From Burkholderia sp. Ax-1724 (GTDB lineage Bacteria; Pseudomonadota; Gammaproteobacteria; Burkholderiales; Burkholderiaceae): a DNA stretch of 64,000 nucleotides. Under the pieces are notes generated by a model, which was given only the letters and a program-made list of their open reading frames with translations, was not told where the DNA came from and did not search any database. Both the position numbers and the translations under genes were made by a program. Shown here one piece after another: positions 1 to 9,147 of the stretch. How positions within the stretch are numbered: position 1 is the first letter of the stretch; each line of letters begins with the position of its first letter. The stretch covers positions 186,001 to 250,000 of the forward strand of contig NZ_VWWL01000004.1 of assembly GCF_011752995.1 (NCBI RefSeq), written 5' to 3'.

Positions 1-266
1 GCTTCCTGCCACACCGGGTTCGCGCGTGCGACATGAGCGCGCAGTATGCAGCGCGATGCATGCTGCGCGCCGGCCGCGTTGCCGCTGTCACTGCGGTGGC
101 CGCTATTGCTGCCGCCGTCGCCGGGAATCAGTTGTGCCTCGAACGGCAGATGATTCGCATCGAGCCCATGCGGGCCGTTCGTGATCAGCGCGCCGAACGG
201 CTGCTCGGCAATCAGGCGATGAAGAACCTCTGGGCGGTTCTCTTCGAAATGGGCGGGCATATACAT
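1..266 (-). CDS. PaiB-like FMN-binding regulator, 5' part (cut by window edge)
   Basis: The gene reads leftward from an ATG at 264-266 and stays open to base 1, so only about 88 N-terminal codons are present. The product begins MYMPAHFEENRPEVLHRL and continues with LDANHLPFEA and HVARANPVW. These are the usual N-terminal signatures of the PaiB/COG2808 family of FMN-binding split-barrel proteins, first described as negative regulators of sporulation and protease genes in Bacillus. A Gly/Ser-rich stretch (GDGGGNSGHRSDSGNAAG) sits in a loop before HVARANP. A GGAG ribosome site lies 8 bases before the start. Whether it acts as a regulator here or as a flavin oxidoreductase cannot be told from this part. 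Confidence 0.82.
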   Translation of the reverse strand, partial: MYMPAHFEENRPEVLHRLIAEQPFGALITNGPHGLDANHLPFEAQLIPGDGGSNSGHRSDSGNAAGAQHASRCILRAHVARANPVWQE

Positions 267-594
267 TGAAGCGCTCCGGATGCGAACGGCGAAGGCGTGT
301 CGGCGAATCGAAATTGAAGGCGAAACCGAATCGAAAACTATGGCGTGTGCAGGCGGCGGGTCGCCAACGTGGCGACCGCAAAAATGCCATTTGTGCCGTT
401 TATATGAACTGTACGCGGCAGCAAGCGCAATTCCCTGCTTTCTGCTTGCCTGGTTAGCAAGGATACGATACAACGCGATGTTGTCGGGGTCGCAATCCGC
501 GGACTGGCTGCGCAGGCCTTCGGGGGACCGCGCATGTTCCTTGCGCTGCGCACCGGCATCTCCCATAGGACTGCACGTTCCGCACTCTGAAAGA
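267..594. other. Divergent intergenic region with a 19-bp dyad
   Basis: This region separates the leftward paiB-like gene from the rightward DUF1254 gene and should carry both promoters. The only clear structure is an inverted repeat at 359-377, GGTCGCCA-ACG-TGGCGACC, which could be an operator or a hairpin. Open frames crossing the region lack ribosome sites and resemble no protein family I know. Confidence 0.5.
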
Positions 595-2016
595 ATGATA
601 AAAAATCGCCAAGCACTGTTTTCGCCTCAACGGACCTGCGCATCGCTCGCCGGCCTCGCATTTCTGGCCGGCTGCGCGTCGGCCCCATCCGTGACGCATC
701 CGAGTACCGGCTGGATCAAGGATGAAGTCGCCGATTCCTACGTATTCGGTTATCCGCTCGTGCTGATGAGCGCCGCGCGCGACGCGGCGGTCGGCACCGA
801 TCCGGGCGAGGCGCCGTTCAACACGTTGCGGCATGCCCAGGCACTGCCGCCGGTCGGCGCGGCCAATCCGCCGCAACCGGGTCTCGATACGCTCGATTCG
901 ACCGGCTGGCTCGATGTCGCCGACGAGCCGGTGATCCTCTCGTTGCCCGATTCGCATGGCCGTTACATGGACGCGCGCGTGCTCGACATGTGGACCAATG
1001 TCGTGTGGTCCACGGGACCGCAGTTCGTCGCGGGCACGGCCGGCGCGAAAGGCATCCACGCGCAGACGCTCGCATTCGTCACGCCGGGCTGGCAGGGCGA
1101 ACTGCCGAAGGGCGCGAAGCGCATCGAGGTGCCGACCCGCAATGCATGGGTGAGCGTGCGCATCCAGTCGAACGGCACGCGCGATCTGAAGGCGGTGCGC
1201 AAGCTGCAACACGCGATTCGTCTCGCGCCGCTGAGTGTCTATGGCGACGACGAGCGCGTGGCGCCGGTCGCGCTGTCGCGCGGCAACGGCGGCGCTTCGG
1301 GTGCCAACGGCACGCCGGCGCAGCAGGTGGCCGCGCTCGACGCGAACGGTTTTTTCAGCCGTCTCGCGGATGCGCTGCCGGACAATCCGCCCACGCCGGC
1401 CGATCCGCACGCGCTGAAGTTTCTCGCGGACCTCGGCGTGACGCCGGGTGATCCGGTGCAGTTGCCGAAAGCGTCGGACGCGGTTGCGGCCGGTCTTGCC
1501 GATGGCCGCGATCGGGTTGCCGCAGCGCCGTCCAATCTGCTCAGCGCGAACGGCTGGAACTGGTTCGGCGATGGCGTCGGCAACTACGGCCCCGACTATG
1601 CGTTGCGCGCATACGCGGCGAGCACGCAGCCGGGCATCGGTACCCGGGACGACGAAGTACGCGCGGTCGTCACGCAGGACAGCGACGGCAACTCGTTGAA
1701 CGGCGCGAATCGCTACGTGCTGCACTTCGCGGCGAACCAGTTGCCGCCGGTGCGCGGCTTCTGGTCGATCACCGCCTACACGAAGGATGGCGCGTTGAGC
1801 GACGGCGCGCCGGCACGGCTTGCGGTGGGCGATCGCAACGGTGCGCGCCGCAATCGCGATGGTTCGCTCGACGTGGTCGTGTCGTCGGCGCGCAGCAGGA
1901 CCGGCAACTGGCTGCCGGCGCCGCGCGCCGATATGCAGCTCGTGTTGCGTCTCTATGCGCCGAAGCCGCAGGCTACCGACGGCAGCTGGCAGCCACCGCC
2001 GGTCGTGCGGCGATGA
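595..2016 (+). CDS. DUF1254/DUF1214 lipoprotein
   Basis: The 473-residue product starts MIKNRQALF and has a lipoprotein signal ending in the lipobox LAGC near residue 25, so it is probably anchored in the envelope. The segment DEVADSYVFGYPLVLMSAAR opens the DUF1254 domain. The C-terminal third (NRYVLHFAANQLPPVRGFWSI to LRLYAPKPQ) is the DUF1214 domain. Proteins with this pair are widespread in soil Proteobacteria and their biochemical role is unknown. The frame is open from 280, but those first 105 codons do not look like protein, and the lipoprotein signal begins only at 595. No clear operon partner. Confidence 0.85.
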   Translation: MIKNRQALFSPQRTCASLAGLAFLAGCASAPSVTHPSTGWIKDEVADSYVFGYPLVLMSAARDAAVGTDPGEAPFNTLRHAQALPPVGAANPPQPGLDTLDSTGWLDVADEPVILSLPDSHGRYMDARVLDMWTNVVWSTGPQFVAGTAGAKGIHAQTLAFVTPGWQGELPKGAKRIEVPTRNAWVSVRIQSNGTRDLKAVRKLQHAIRLAPLSVYGDDERVAPVALSRGNGGASGANGTPAQQVAALDANGFFSRLADALPDNPPTPADPHALKFLADLGVTPGDPVQLPKASDAVAAGLADGRDRVAAAPSNLLSANGWNWFGDGVGNYGPDYALRAYAASTQPGIGTRDDEVRAVVTQDSDGNSLNGANRYVLHFAANQLPPVRGFWSITAYTKDGALSDGAPARLAVGDRNGARRNRDGSLDVVVSSARSRTGNWLPAPRADMQLVLRLYAPKPQATDGSWQPPPVVRR

Positions 2017-2375
2017 GGGCTGCGGCAACGACGCATGCAGGACCTCTTCGATAGGCAGCAACGGCAGCCACGGCATTAACGCATTTCAATGCAGCATCGA
2101 TAAAAATCAGAAAGCGGCCAACCCAAAAAGCCTCGATGAAGCGCGTCATCAACATGACAGCGGCGCGCCGGGAGGCATCGATCGATGTCTCCCGCCGTCT
2201 GTCCGCAGCGCACTGCACAACGGACAGACGGCCCCGGACAGTCATCGATCGGCGGCGCGAATCTTCAAACCGTCTCTGACAATACTGTCTTACAACTGAT
2301 TCACGACTTATACTGCCGCTTGCGGGATTTCTGTTTTTCGCGGCGGGCTTGCCGCCGCATTCATCCAGAGCGAGC
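2017..2375. other. Intergenic region before the AsmA-like gene
   Basis: It contains a strong inverted repeat (2194-2232, listed separately), a self-complementary CATCGATCGATG at 2176-2187, and a TATACT -10-like hexamer at 2309-2314 that could serve the downstream gene. No convincing -35 box or small gene was seen. Confidence 0.45.
2194..2232. repeat. Perfect 12-bp inverted repeat (hairpin)
   Basis: GCCGTCTGTCCG (2194-2205) is exactly complementary to CGGACAGACGGC (2221-2232) across a 15-base loop. No T-run follows on either strand, so it is not a standard intrinsic terminator. A further CGGACAG copy follows at 2235. It may terminate or process the DUF1254 transcript. Confidence 0.7.
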
Positions 2376-5300
2376 ATGGCAAGCCTCAATAAAGCATCGT
2401 TAGCCTCCTCCATGCAGACCGTGCGCAAAGTCGCACAGTCGCGTCGTACGCGTCGTGTTCTCATAGGTCTGCTGATCTTTCTCGTCGTATTCGGCCTGCT
2501 GGGCTTTTTCGCGGCGCCGCCGCTGATTCGCCATATCGCGAGCCAGCAGTTGAGCAAGCAGCTCGACCGGCCCGCCACGATCGGCCGCATTGCGCTCAAT
2601 CCGTACACGCTGCGCTTCGAAGCCGATAACGTGCATATCGGCGAGCGCGGCGGCGCGGGCGAATTCGTCGATATTTCGCGGCTCATCGTGAAGCCGTCGT
2701 GGAGTTCGCTGTTTCGCGCTGCACCGATCGTCGATGAAGTCCAGGTCGATTCACCGCGTTTTCATATCGTGCGCTACGATGCGCAGCGCTTCAATTTCAG
2801 CGATCTGATCGAGAAATTCGCGAGCCAGCCCGCGAAACCCGACAGCAAGCCGACGCTGTTCTCCGTCTCCAATATTCGCGTCGAAAACGGCCAGATCACG
2901 TTCGACGACCGGCTGCTCGGCACGAAGCACGTGATCGATCAATGGAAGCTCGGCATTCCGTTCATCGCGACGCTGCCCTCGAAAACCAACATCTTCGTCG
3001 AGCCGCTGCTGCGCGCGCGCATCGACGGCGACAGCCAGCTCGCAATCGACGGCAAGACCAAGCCGTTTGCAGAGTCGCGCGAATCGGAAGTGTCGCTGCG
3101 CTTCGACGATCTCGACGTGCCGAAGCTGATCTCCTATGCGCCGAGCAAATTGCCGGTGATCGTGCAGTCGGGCAAGCTCTCGACCGATCTCAAGCTCAAC
3201 TTCGCGATGTCGAACGAGACGCCTTCGCTGCGCGTCGCGGGCACCGTCGACTTGAACGACGTCGACGTGCGGGATCAGGGCAAGGCGCCGTTTTTCGCGG
3301 CGCATGCCGTACACGTGGCGGCTGCGTCGCTCGAACCGCTGAAGAGCGTCTATCACTTCGACGAGATTCGCATCGATGCGCCGAACGCGAACCTCGCGCG
3401 CGACAAGGACGGCGTGCTCAGCGTCGAGCGCATGTTCGCGCCGGCGCCCGAACAGAACGAGACGGCCACGGCGGCGGCCAGCGCGGCGTCCCCGGCTTCG
3501 GGCGCCAAGGCCGCAGCCGACACCCAAACCGCGGCCGCTGAAAAAGCCGCGCCACCGCTCGATCTGTCGATCAAGCACTTCGCGCTCAACGACGGCACGG
3601 TCAACGTTCACGACGAAGCGGTGCCGCGCCCGGTCGATGCCGGTTTGCAGAATCTCGCGGTCACGCTGAACGATTTTTCGACGCTCGCATCGGCGCCTGC
3701 TCACTACACGCTGAACACCGTCTTCAAGGATGGCGGCACGCTCGTCGGCGAGGGCACGCTCGGCCTCGCGGCGAAAACGGCCAGCGCGAAGCTCGATCTG
3801 AAGTCGCTGAAGCTGCCGCCGATACAGCCGTATCTGGACTCCGCAACCTCGGCGCAGGTGCTCGACGGCGCGCTTTCGGTGACGACGAATATCGACGCGA
3901 ACTGGTCGAAGTCGCCGATGGCGCTGACAGTCGCCGATACGCAGGTGGACATGCAGTCGCTCAAGCTCGCGGCGCGCGACGGCAAGGCGCCGCTGATCTC
4001 GCTTGCGCAGGGCAACGTAGCCGTCAAGCAGGTGGATGTGGCGGCGCGCACGGCCGACGTGACGAGCGTCGACGCGACCGGCCTCGCGATCGACGCGCAG
4101 CGCCTGAAAGACGGCAGTATCAACCTCGCATCGCTCGCCAGTCCGCATGCAGCGGCGCAGCCGCGCACCGCGGTGCACGCGGAGAAGAAGCCGCAGGCCG
4201 AAGAAGGTCCAGCGTGGCACTACAAGATCGGCGAATTGACGCTGAAGGACGCGACCGCCAATTTCACCGACAACACCACGCCGCAGCCGGTCAAGCTCAG
4301 CATCGCGCCGCTGCAACTGAAGGTGCAGCAGATCAGCGACGACCTGAGCCACCCGCTGCCGGTCGATCTGCAAGCCACGCTGAACAGGAAGGGCACGCTC
4401 GGCGTGAAGGGCGACGTGACCGCGACGCCGCTGAAGCTCGCCGTCAAGGTGAACGCGAACCGGCTCGACGCGGCGGCGTTCGAGCCGTACTTCGGCAGCA
4501 AGCTCAACGCGGTGATCGCGAGCGCGCTGCTCAACGCAAACGGCGAACTCGCCGTTACCAATGCGAAGGCGCTGAAAGCGAACTATCGCGGCGACGTCGC
4601 GCTCGTCGACGTGCGCATGCTCGACAAGGCCACCTCGGACCCGTTCGCGGGCTGGGGCTCGCTTGCGCTGTCAAACCTGAAGGCCGATTACGACGAACAC
4701 GGCACCACGGTCGACGCGGGCCGCGTCACGTTCTCGAAGTTCTACGGGCGCGTGCTGCTCGATGCGCAAGGCAAGCTCAACCTGAACGACGTGGTCGCGC
4801 ATGAAAGCGGTCAGGCGCAGTCGCTCACGCGCGACAAGAGCGGCGCCGATCACGTGGAACTGACGCCGGCGGCGGCGTCGGAAGCGGTAGCCGCGTCTGC
4901 GCCGGTCGTGGCCTCGGCGGCCTCGGCGACGCCCGCGACCGTCACGGCCGCCACGCCGCCGCAAAATCCGGTCAAGCTGCACTTCGGGCAACTGGTGCTG
5001 CAGCAGGGCCGCGTCACCTACACCGACAACTTCATCCGGCCGAACTACACGGCGAACCTCGTCGACATTCAGGGCACGGTCGGCGCGTTCGGCACGCAAT
5101 CGACGACCCCCGCGCCGGTCGACGTCGCCGCGAAGCTCGCGGCCAACGGCCCGCTGACGATCCGCGGCAGCGTCAATCCGCTGATCGACAAGCCGGCGCT
5201 CGATCTGACCGCGACCGCGCACGACATCGAGCTGACCAACCTCACGCCGTATTCGGCGAAATATGCCGGCTATCCGATCACGAAGGGCAAGCTCAATGTC

Positions 5301-6158
5301 GATCTGCACTACAAGCTCGACAACGATCAACTGAGCGCGAACAACCACCTGTTCATCGATCAGCTCACGTTCGGCGATCACGTCGACAACGACACGGCCA
5401 CCAAGCTGCCGGTGCGTTTCGCGATCTCGCTGCTGAAAAATTCGCGCGGTGAGATCGACGTGAACCTGCCGGTGTCGGGCTCGCTGTCGAACCCCGAGTT
5501 CAGCATCGGCGGCCTGATCTGGCATGCGGTGCTCAATCTGCTGGAGAAAGCGGTGACCGCGCCGTTCTCGCTGATCGCCAACGCGTTCGGCGGCAACGGC
5601 GAGGAGCTCGGCTACGTCGAGTTCGACGCGGGCTCGGCCACGCTCACCGACGCCGACAAGCAGAAGCTCGACACGATCGTGAAGGCGCTCTCGGACAAGC
5701 CGTCGATCCGCATGGACCTGATCGGCCGCGTCGATCCGAAGGTCGACGAACCGGCGCTGCGCACGCAGTACGTCGACCGGCTCGTCAAGCAGCAGAAGAT
5801 CAAGGACGTGGTGGGCAACGGCGAGAGCGTCGATCTGTCGACGGTCACCGTCGATCAGCAGGATTACGACAAATATCTGGCGAAGGCGTACAAGTCGGGC
5901 GATTTCAAGAAGCCGCGCAACTTCATCGGCATGACGAAGACGCTGCCCGAGGGCGACATGAAGGGTGCGCTTGCCGCCAATGCGCCGATCGACGACGCGA
6001 GCCTGCGTCAGCTTGCGCAGCAGCGCGCGCAAAGCGTGCAGCAGTACCTGGATGGCAAGATCGACAGCAGCCGTCTGTTCATCGTCGCGCCGAAGCTCAA
6101 CGCCGACGGTATCAAGGACAAAGGCGCGACGACGCGCGTGGACTTTGGCCTGAAGTGA
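2376..6158 (+). CDS. AsmA-like DUF748 envelope protein
   Basis: A 1260-residue protein with one N-terminal membrane segment (VLIGLLIFLVVFGLLGFFAA, about residues 29-48). A long periplasmic part follows, made of repeated AsmA-like beta units (LDLKSLKLPPIQPYL, LTLKDATANFTDNTTPQPVK, LVLQQGRVTYTDNFIRPNYT). This is the DUF748 branch of the AsmA/TamB/YhdP superfamily, thought to act in lipid traffic or outer-membrane homeostasis. Ala/Pro/Ser linkers lie near residues 365-395 and 835-865. Near residue 1078, GYVEFDAGSATLTDADKQKL resembles a degenerate OmpA C-terminal peptidoglycan-binding motif. I chose the ATG at 2376 (MASLNKASLA) because it directly precedes the basic stretch and membrane anchor; an in-frame start 27 bases upstream is possible. 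Confidence 0.88.
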   Translation: MASLNKASLASSMQTVRKVAQSRRTRRVLIGLLIFLVVFGLLGFFAAPPLIRHIASQQLSKQLDRPATIGRIALNPYTLRFEADNVHIGERGGAGEFVDISRLIVKPSWSSLFRAAPIVDEVQVDSPRFHIVRYDAQRFNFSDLIEKFASQPAKPDSKPTLFSVSNIRVENGQITFDDRLLGTKHVIDQWKLGIPFIATLPSKTNIFVEPLLRARIDGDSQLAIDGKTKPFAESRESEVSLRFDDLDVPKLISYAPSKLPVIVQSGKLSTDLKLNFAMSNETPSLRVAGTVDLNDVDVRDQGKAPFFAAHAVHVAAASLEPLKSVYHFDEIRIDAPNANLARDKDGVLSVERMFAPAPEQNETATAAASAASPASGAKAAADTQTAAAEKAAPPLDLSIKHFALNDGTVNVHDEAVPRPVDAGLQNLAVTLNDFSTLASAPAHYTLNTVFKDGGTLVGEGTLGLAAKTASAKLDLKSLKLPPIQPYLDSATSAQVLDGALSVTTNIDANWSKSPMALTVADTQVDMQSLKLAARDGKAPLISLAQGNVAVKQVDVAARTADVTSVDATGLAIDAQRLKDGSINLASLASPHAAAQPRTAVHAEKKPQAEEGPAWHYKIGELTLKDATANFTDNTTPQPVKLSIAPLQLKVQQISDDLSHPLPVDLQATLNRKGTLGVKGDVTATPLKLAVKVNANRLDAAAFEPYFGSKLNAVIASALLNANGELAVTNAKALKANYRGDVALVDVRMLDKATSDPFAGWGSLALSNLKADYDEHGTTVDAGRVTFSKFYGRVLLDAQGKLNLNDVVAHESGQAQSLTRDKSGADHVELTPAAASEAVAASAPVVASAASATPATVTAATPPQNPVKLHFGQLVLQQGRVTYTDNFIRPNYTANLVDIQGTVGAFGTQSTTPAPVDVAAKLAANGPLTIRGSVNPLIDKPALDLTATAHDIELTNLTPYSAKYAGYPITKGKLNVDLHYKLDNDQLSANNHLFIDQLTFGDHVDNDTATKLPVRFAISLLKNSRGEIDVNLPVSGSLSNPEFSIGGLIWHAVLNLLEKAVTAPFSLIANAFGGNGEELGYVEFDAGSATLTDADKQKLDTIVKALSDKPSIRMDLIGRVDPKVDEPALRTQYVDRLVKQQKIKDVVGNGESVDLSTVTVDQQDYDKYLAKAYKSGDFKKPRNFIGMTKTLPEGDMKGALAANAPIDDASLRQLAQQRAQSVQQYLDGKIDSSRLFIVAPKLNADGIKDKGATTRVDFGLK

Positions 6159-6491
6159 GAGCGGCGCGCGCGTGCCGGCCGCCGGGCCGCGCGCGCCGCG
6201 ACGCGTGCCGCTTGCGTGGCGCATGTCCGTCATGCCGCGTACAGATCACGCGGCGTGACGGCGCTTTCACTATCCCTTCACCCCATCGCGAGCCGTTCGC
6301 GCTCGCCACGATCCCATCGTGTTCCCGGCGTATCCGCCGCCCACACAGAACGCTCGCGTAGTAAGCGGCCGCTGAACGCCGGCTGCCGGATTGCGCCGTA
6401 AAAGTTGTCAGTGAAAGTAAGTACTAGAAAATGCCGCGCATCCAATAGACTATGCTAACTATTGATGCGACTAGCCCAAGTTTCTTACAAG
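6159..6491. other. Intergenic region with a GC-rich hairpin
   Basis: Immediately after the AsmA-like stop codon, GCGGCGCGCG (6161-6170) pairs with CGCGCGCCGC (6190-6199). The stem has no T-run, so it is at best an atypical terminator. The rest is non-coding as far as I can see and should include the promoter of the PAP2 gene. Confidence 0.45.
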
Positions 6492-7187
6492 ATGATGAAC
6501 AACTTCGATTCGTCCATCGAAACATATCTGTCCAACGTACATTTCGGCCATTTCGCGACCCAATCCATACAAGCCATCGCCGACCTGTACACCTTCAAGG
6601 GCCTCGTACTCGTTCCCGTGCTGTGGTGGATGTGGTTTCAGCAGGACGGGCGGCGCGAATGGCGGCGGGAAATGGCGCTCGCGACGTTTCTGAGCGGCAT
6701 CGTGGCGCTCTTTGTCGGAAGATTGCTGACGCACTGGCTGCCGTTCAGAGTGCGTCCCGTCTATAGCGACGAACTGCATCTGCACTTTACGAGCGGCGCG
6801 ACCAGGGACGCACTGCTGACAAGCTGGAGCTCCTTTCCGAGCGATCACGCGATGCTCTGGATGGCGGTCGCCACCGGCATCTTCCTCGTGTGGCGGGGCA
6901 TCGGTGTGCTGGCGATTCTCTATACCGCGGTGTTCATTTGCCTGCCGCGCGCCTATCTCGGCTTTCACTACCCAACCGATCTGCTGGTGGGCGCGGCCAT
7001 CGGCGTCGTGATTACCCTGGTCATGACGCGAGATGCGATTCGCGTGCGCTACGCGACTCCGGTGCTGCGATGGATCGAACGCTATCCTGGACCCTCGGCG
7101 ATGCTGGCTTTTATTCTGTGCCTCGAACTCGTCACGCAGTTCGACGAACTGCGCAAGCTGGCGAGCGGTGTGTTCAAGCATCTGTGA
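6492..7187 (+). CDS. PAP2-family membrane phosphatase
   Basis: A 231-residue polytopic protein with the three phosphatase signature blocks of the PAP2/BacA-independent undecaprenyl-pyrophosphate phosphatase superfamily. They are RVRPVY near residue 88, SFPSDHA near 115 (catalytic His) and PRAYLGFHYPTD near 152 (Arg, His and Asp). About five or six membrane segments surround them, with the active site expected at the outer face of the inner membrane. Likely substrates are lipid pyrophosphates or phosphatidic acid; the sequence does not choose. The start is uncertain: in-frame TTG (6462) and ATG (6465) codons precede the preferred ATG at 6492, and none has a strong ribosome site. Confidence 0.85.
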   Translation: MMNNFDSSIETYLSNVHFGHFATQSIQAIADLYTFKGLVLVPVLWWMWFQQDGRREWRREMALATFLSGIVALFVGRLLTHWLPFRVRPVYSDELHLHFTSGATRDALLTSWSSFPSDHAMLWMAVATGIFLVWRGIGVLAILYTAVFICLPRAYLGFHYPTDLLVGAAIGVVITLVMTRDAIRVRYATPVLRWIERYPGPSAMLAFILCLELVTQFDELRKLASGVFKHL

Positions 7188-7213
7188 AGTACAAGGCGGG
7201 CGCGAGGAGGGTG

Positions 7214-7232
7214 CCGGCCCGTTATGGGCCGG
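7214..7232. terminator. Hairpin after the PAP2 gene
   Basis: CCGGCCC (7214-7220), loop GTTAT, GGGCCGG (7226-7232) lies between two convergent genes. No T-tract follows on either strand, so termination activity is uncertain. Confidence 0.35.
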
Positions 7233-7298
7233 TCTAATGGGTTTGTCTTCGCTCTCCTCGGGCGCGCACCTTCCGCATGCATTCGTCGACGCGGCCGC

Positions 7299-7979
7299 TC
7301 AGGTTTGACTCGCGGCGATTGCCATGACGATTCGCTGCCTCGACGCAAATCCCTGTTCGGACCGTTGCCTGACGAGTTCCACGATCGCTTGCGGTGCGAC
7401 GTCCGGGTCTCCTGCCTCGAACGGCGGCGCCGGAGCATATTCGAGTCCGAGCTGAATCGTCTGCGCTTCCTCGGCCCCCGCCAATTCCGCCGCCACCGTC
7501 AGCCCGAAATCGATGCCCGCGGTCACGCCGCCGCCCGTAATGAGGTTGCCGTCACGGACAACCCGTTCGCGCGTCGGAATGGCGCCGAGCGGTTCGAGCA
7601 GCGAGTGGAAGGCCCAGTGAGTCGTGGCGCGCCGTCCGCGAAGCAAGCCCGCGGCGCCAAGCAATAGCGCGCCGGTACAGACGGACGTGACATAACGGGC
7701 GCCGGCGGCCTGCTTGCGAACGAACTCGATCGTCTGAGCGTCCTGTAGCAGATCCGTCACGCCGCTTCCACCGGGAATGCAGATCACGTCGAGTGGCGGG
7801 CAGTCCTGATACGTGGCGGTGGGCGTCAGGAGCAGTCCGCTGCTGGATGCCACGGGTTCGCGGGTTTTCCAGATCAATCGGGTCGTTGCACCGGGCAGCG
7901 ATGCGAGTACGTCGTGGGGACCGGTCAGGTCGAGTTGCTGTATTTGCGGAAATACCAGAAATCCGATCTGGAGTGTCAT
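7299..7979 (-). CDS. inhA: Isonitrile hydratase (DJ-1/PfpI family)
   Basis: A 226-residue DJ-1/PfpI protein that closely follows the Pseudomonas isonitrile hydratase InhA as I remember it. Matching segments include the start MTLQIGFLVFPQIQQLDLTG, DVICIPGG, RYVTSVCTGALLLGAAGLL, RRATTHWAFH and GLEYAPAPPFEAG. InhA hydrates isonitriles to N-substituted formamides in the cytoplasm using a nucleophilic cysteine; Cys101 (VCTG) and the conserved Asp17 are present. The length also matches InhA. It is divergent from, and shares its upstream region with, a GlxA-type regulator, the usual arrangement for this enzyme class. Natural substrate is not proven by sequence. Confidence 0.85.
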   Translation of the reverse strand: MTLQIGFLVFPQIQQLDLTGPHDVLASLPGATTRLIWKTREPVASSSGLLLTPTATYQDCPPLDVICIPGGSGVTDLLQDAQTIEFVRKQAAGARYVTSVCTGALLLGAAGLLRGRRATTHWAFHSLLEPLGAIPTRERVVRDGNLITGGGVTAGIDFGLTVAAELAGAEEAQTIQLGLEYAPAPPFEAGDPDVAPQAIVELVRQRSEQGFASRQRIVMAIAASQT

Positions 7980-8114
7980 GAGGATACCTTGTCAAATGTA
8001 GAAACGATTTTTCGACGGGTGTTTCGAGGTGGACGAATCGATTCTATGCAGGTAGCCTTTGGCAAGATTGCCATTTACCCCTCAGTTTCTGCCACGCTCT
8101 GTTTTTGCCACGTC

Positions 8115-9089
8115 ATGCCAGCCGAAGCGCGATCTATCCTGATGCTTGCTTTTCCGGACGTCCAGCTGCTCGACGTCAGCGGGCCATTGCAGGTTTTTGC
8201 TTCCGCCAACGAGCTGGCCGTGCAGCGTGGGCTCGCGGAACCCTATGCATCCCGGCTCGTTGCCGCCGAGGCCGGGCTCGTGACGTCGTCCTCGGGCGTG
8301 GCCTTGCTGGCGCGTTCCATCGGTTCCGTGAGAGGGCCCGTCGATACGCTTATCGTTCCGGGCGGGCGCGGCGTTTCCGCGGCATCGGCGGATGCGCGCC
8401 TGACGCGTTGGACACGGCGGCAAGCCGGCCGGGCGCAACGCATCGCTTCCGTGTGTTCGGGGGCGTTCCTGCTGGCCGAGGCCGGCTTGCTGGATGGGCG
8501 GCGCGTGGTCACGCACTGGGCCCGCTGCGACGAACTCGCGAACCGCTATCCGAAGCTGTGCGTGGAAACCGATCCGATCTTCGTGCGCGACGGCGCTATC
8601 TGGACATCCGCCGGCGTGACCGCGGGAATCGATCTCGCTCTTGCGCTCGTGGAAGAAGACCTCGGCCGTTCAGTCGCACTGGACGTTGCCCGCGAGCTCG
8701 TCGTCTTCGTGAAGCGGCCGGGCGGCCAGTCGCAGTTCAGCGCCATGCTGTCGATGCAAAAGGCGGATGACCGGTTCGGCGAACTGCATGCGTGGATGAC
8801 GGCGCACCTTGCGTCCGATCTTTCCGTCCCTACGCTGGCCCGACGGCTCCACATGAGCGAACGCAGCTTCATGCGTCACTACAAGGCGGAAACGGGCCGC
8901 ACGCCGGCGCGCGCGGTTGAGCAACTTCGGGTCGAAGCGGCACAGCGACTACTCGGCGAGACCTCGTGGCCGGTCAAACGCATTGCAACCCGTTGCGGGT
9001 TCGGTAGTGAGGAAAGCATGCGGCGCAGTTTCGTCCGTTTGTTGAGAGTTGCTCCGCAGGTGTATAGGGAGCGGTTTTCGTTTTCCTGA
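8115..9089 (+). CDS. GlxA-family AraC-type regulator with DJ-1 domain
   Basis: A 324-residue regulator. Residues 5-190 form a DJ-1/PfpI-like (class I amidotransferase-like) sensor domain, with LAFPDVQLLDVSGPLQVF, a Cys at 114 (VCSGAFLLAEAGLL) and TSAGVTAGIDLALALVEEDL. Residues about 225-320 are an AraC double helix-turn-helix (LARRLHMSERSFMRHYKAET and IATRCGFGSEESMRRSFVRL). This is the GlxA/CdhR architecture. It probably controls the divergent isonitrile hydratase gene and perhaps itself. The frame is open upstream, with another ATG at 8046. I chose 8115 because the conserved domain begins immediately after it. Confidence 0.87.
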   Translation: MPAEARSILMLAFPDVQLLDVSGPLQVFASANELAVQRGLAEPYASRLVAAEAGLVTSSSGVALLARSIGSVRGPVDTLIVPGGRGVSAASADARLTRWTRRQAGRAQRIASVCSGAFLLAEAGLLDGRRVVTHWARCDELANRYPKLCVETDPIFVRDGAIWTSAGVTAGIDLALALVEEDLGRSVALDVARELVVFVKRPGGQSQFSAMLSMQKADDRFGELHAWMTAHLASDLSVPTLARRLHMSERSFMRHYKAETGRTPARAVEQLRVEAAQRLLGETSWPVKRIATRCGFGSEESMRRSFVRLLRVAPQVYRERFSFS

Positions 9090-9147
9090 ACAATGGAATC
9101 GTGGAGCGGGGCAACCCCACGACAACCCCCCCTGCCGCTCCCCAACC

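Noticed and set aside
280..594. Upstream 105-codon extension of the DUF1254 protein
   Set aside because: The lipoprotein signal begins at the Met encoded at 595, and the preceding residues do not resemble protein.
454..2076. Long minus-strand open frame opposite the DUF1254 gene
   Set aside because: Arg/His-rich composition with no family signature and no ribosome site; a shadow of the real plus-strand gene in GC-rich DNA. The same holds for 2751-4373, 4671-6233 and 25920-26954.
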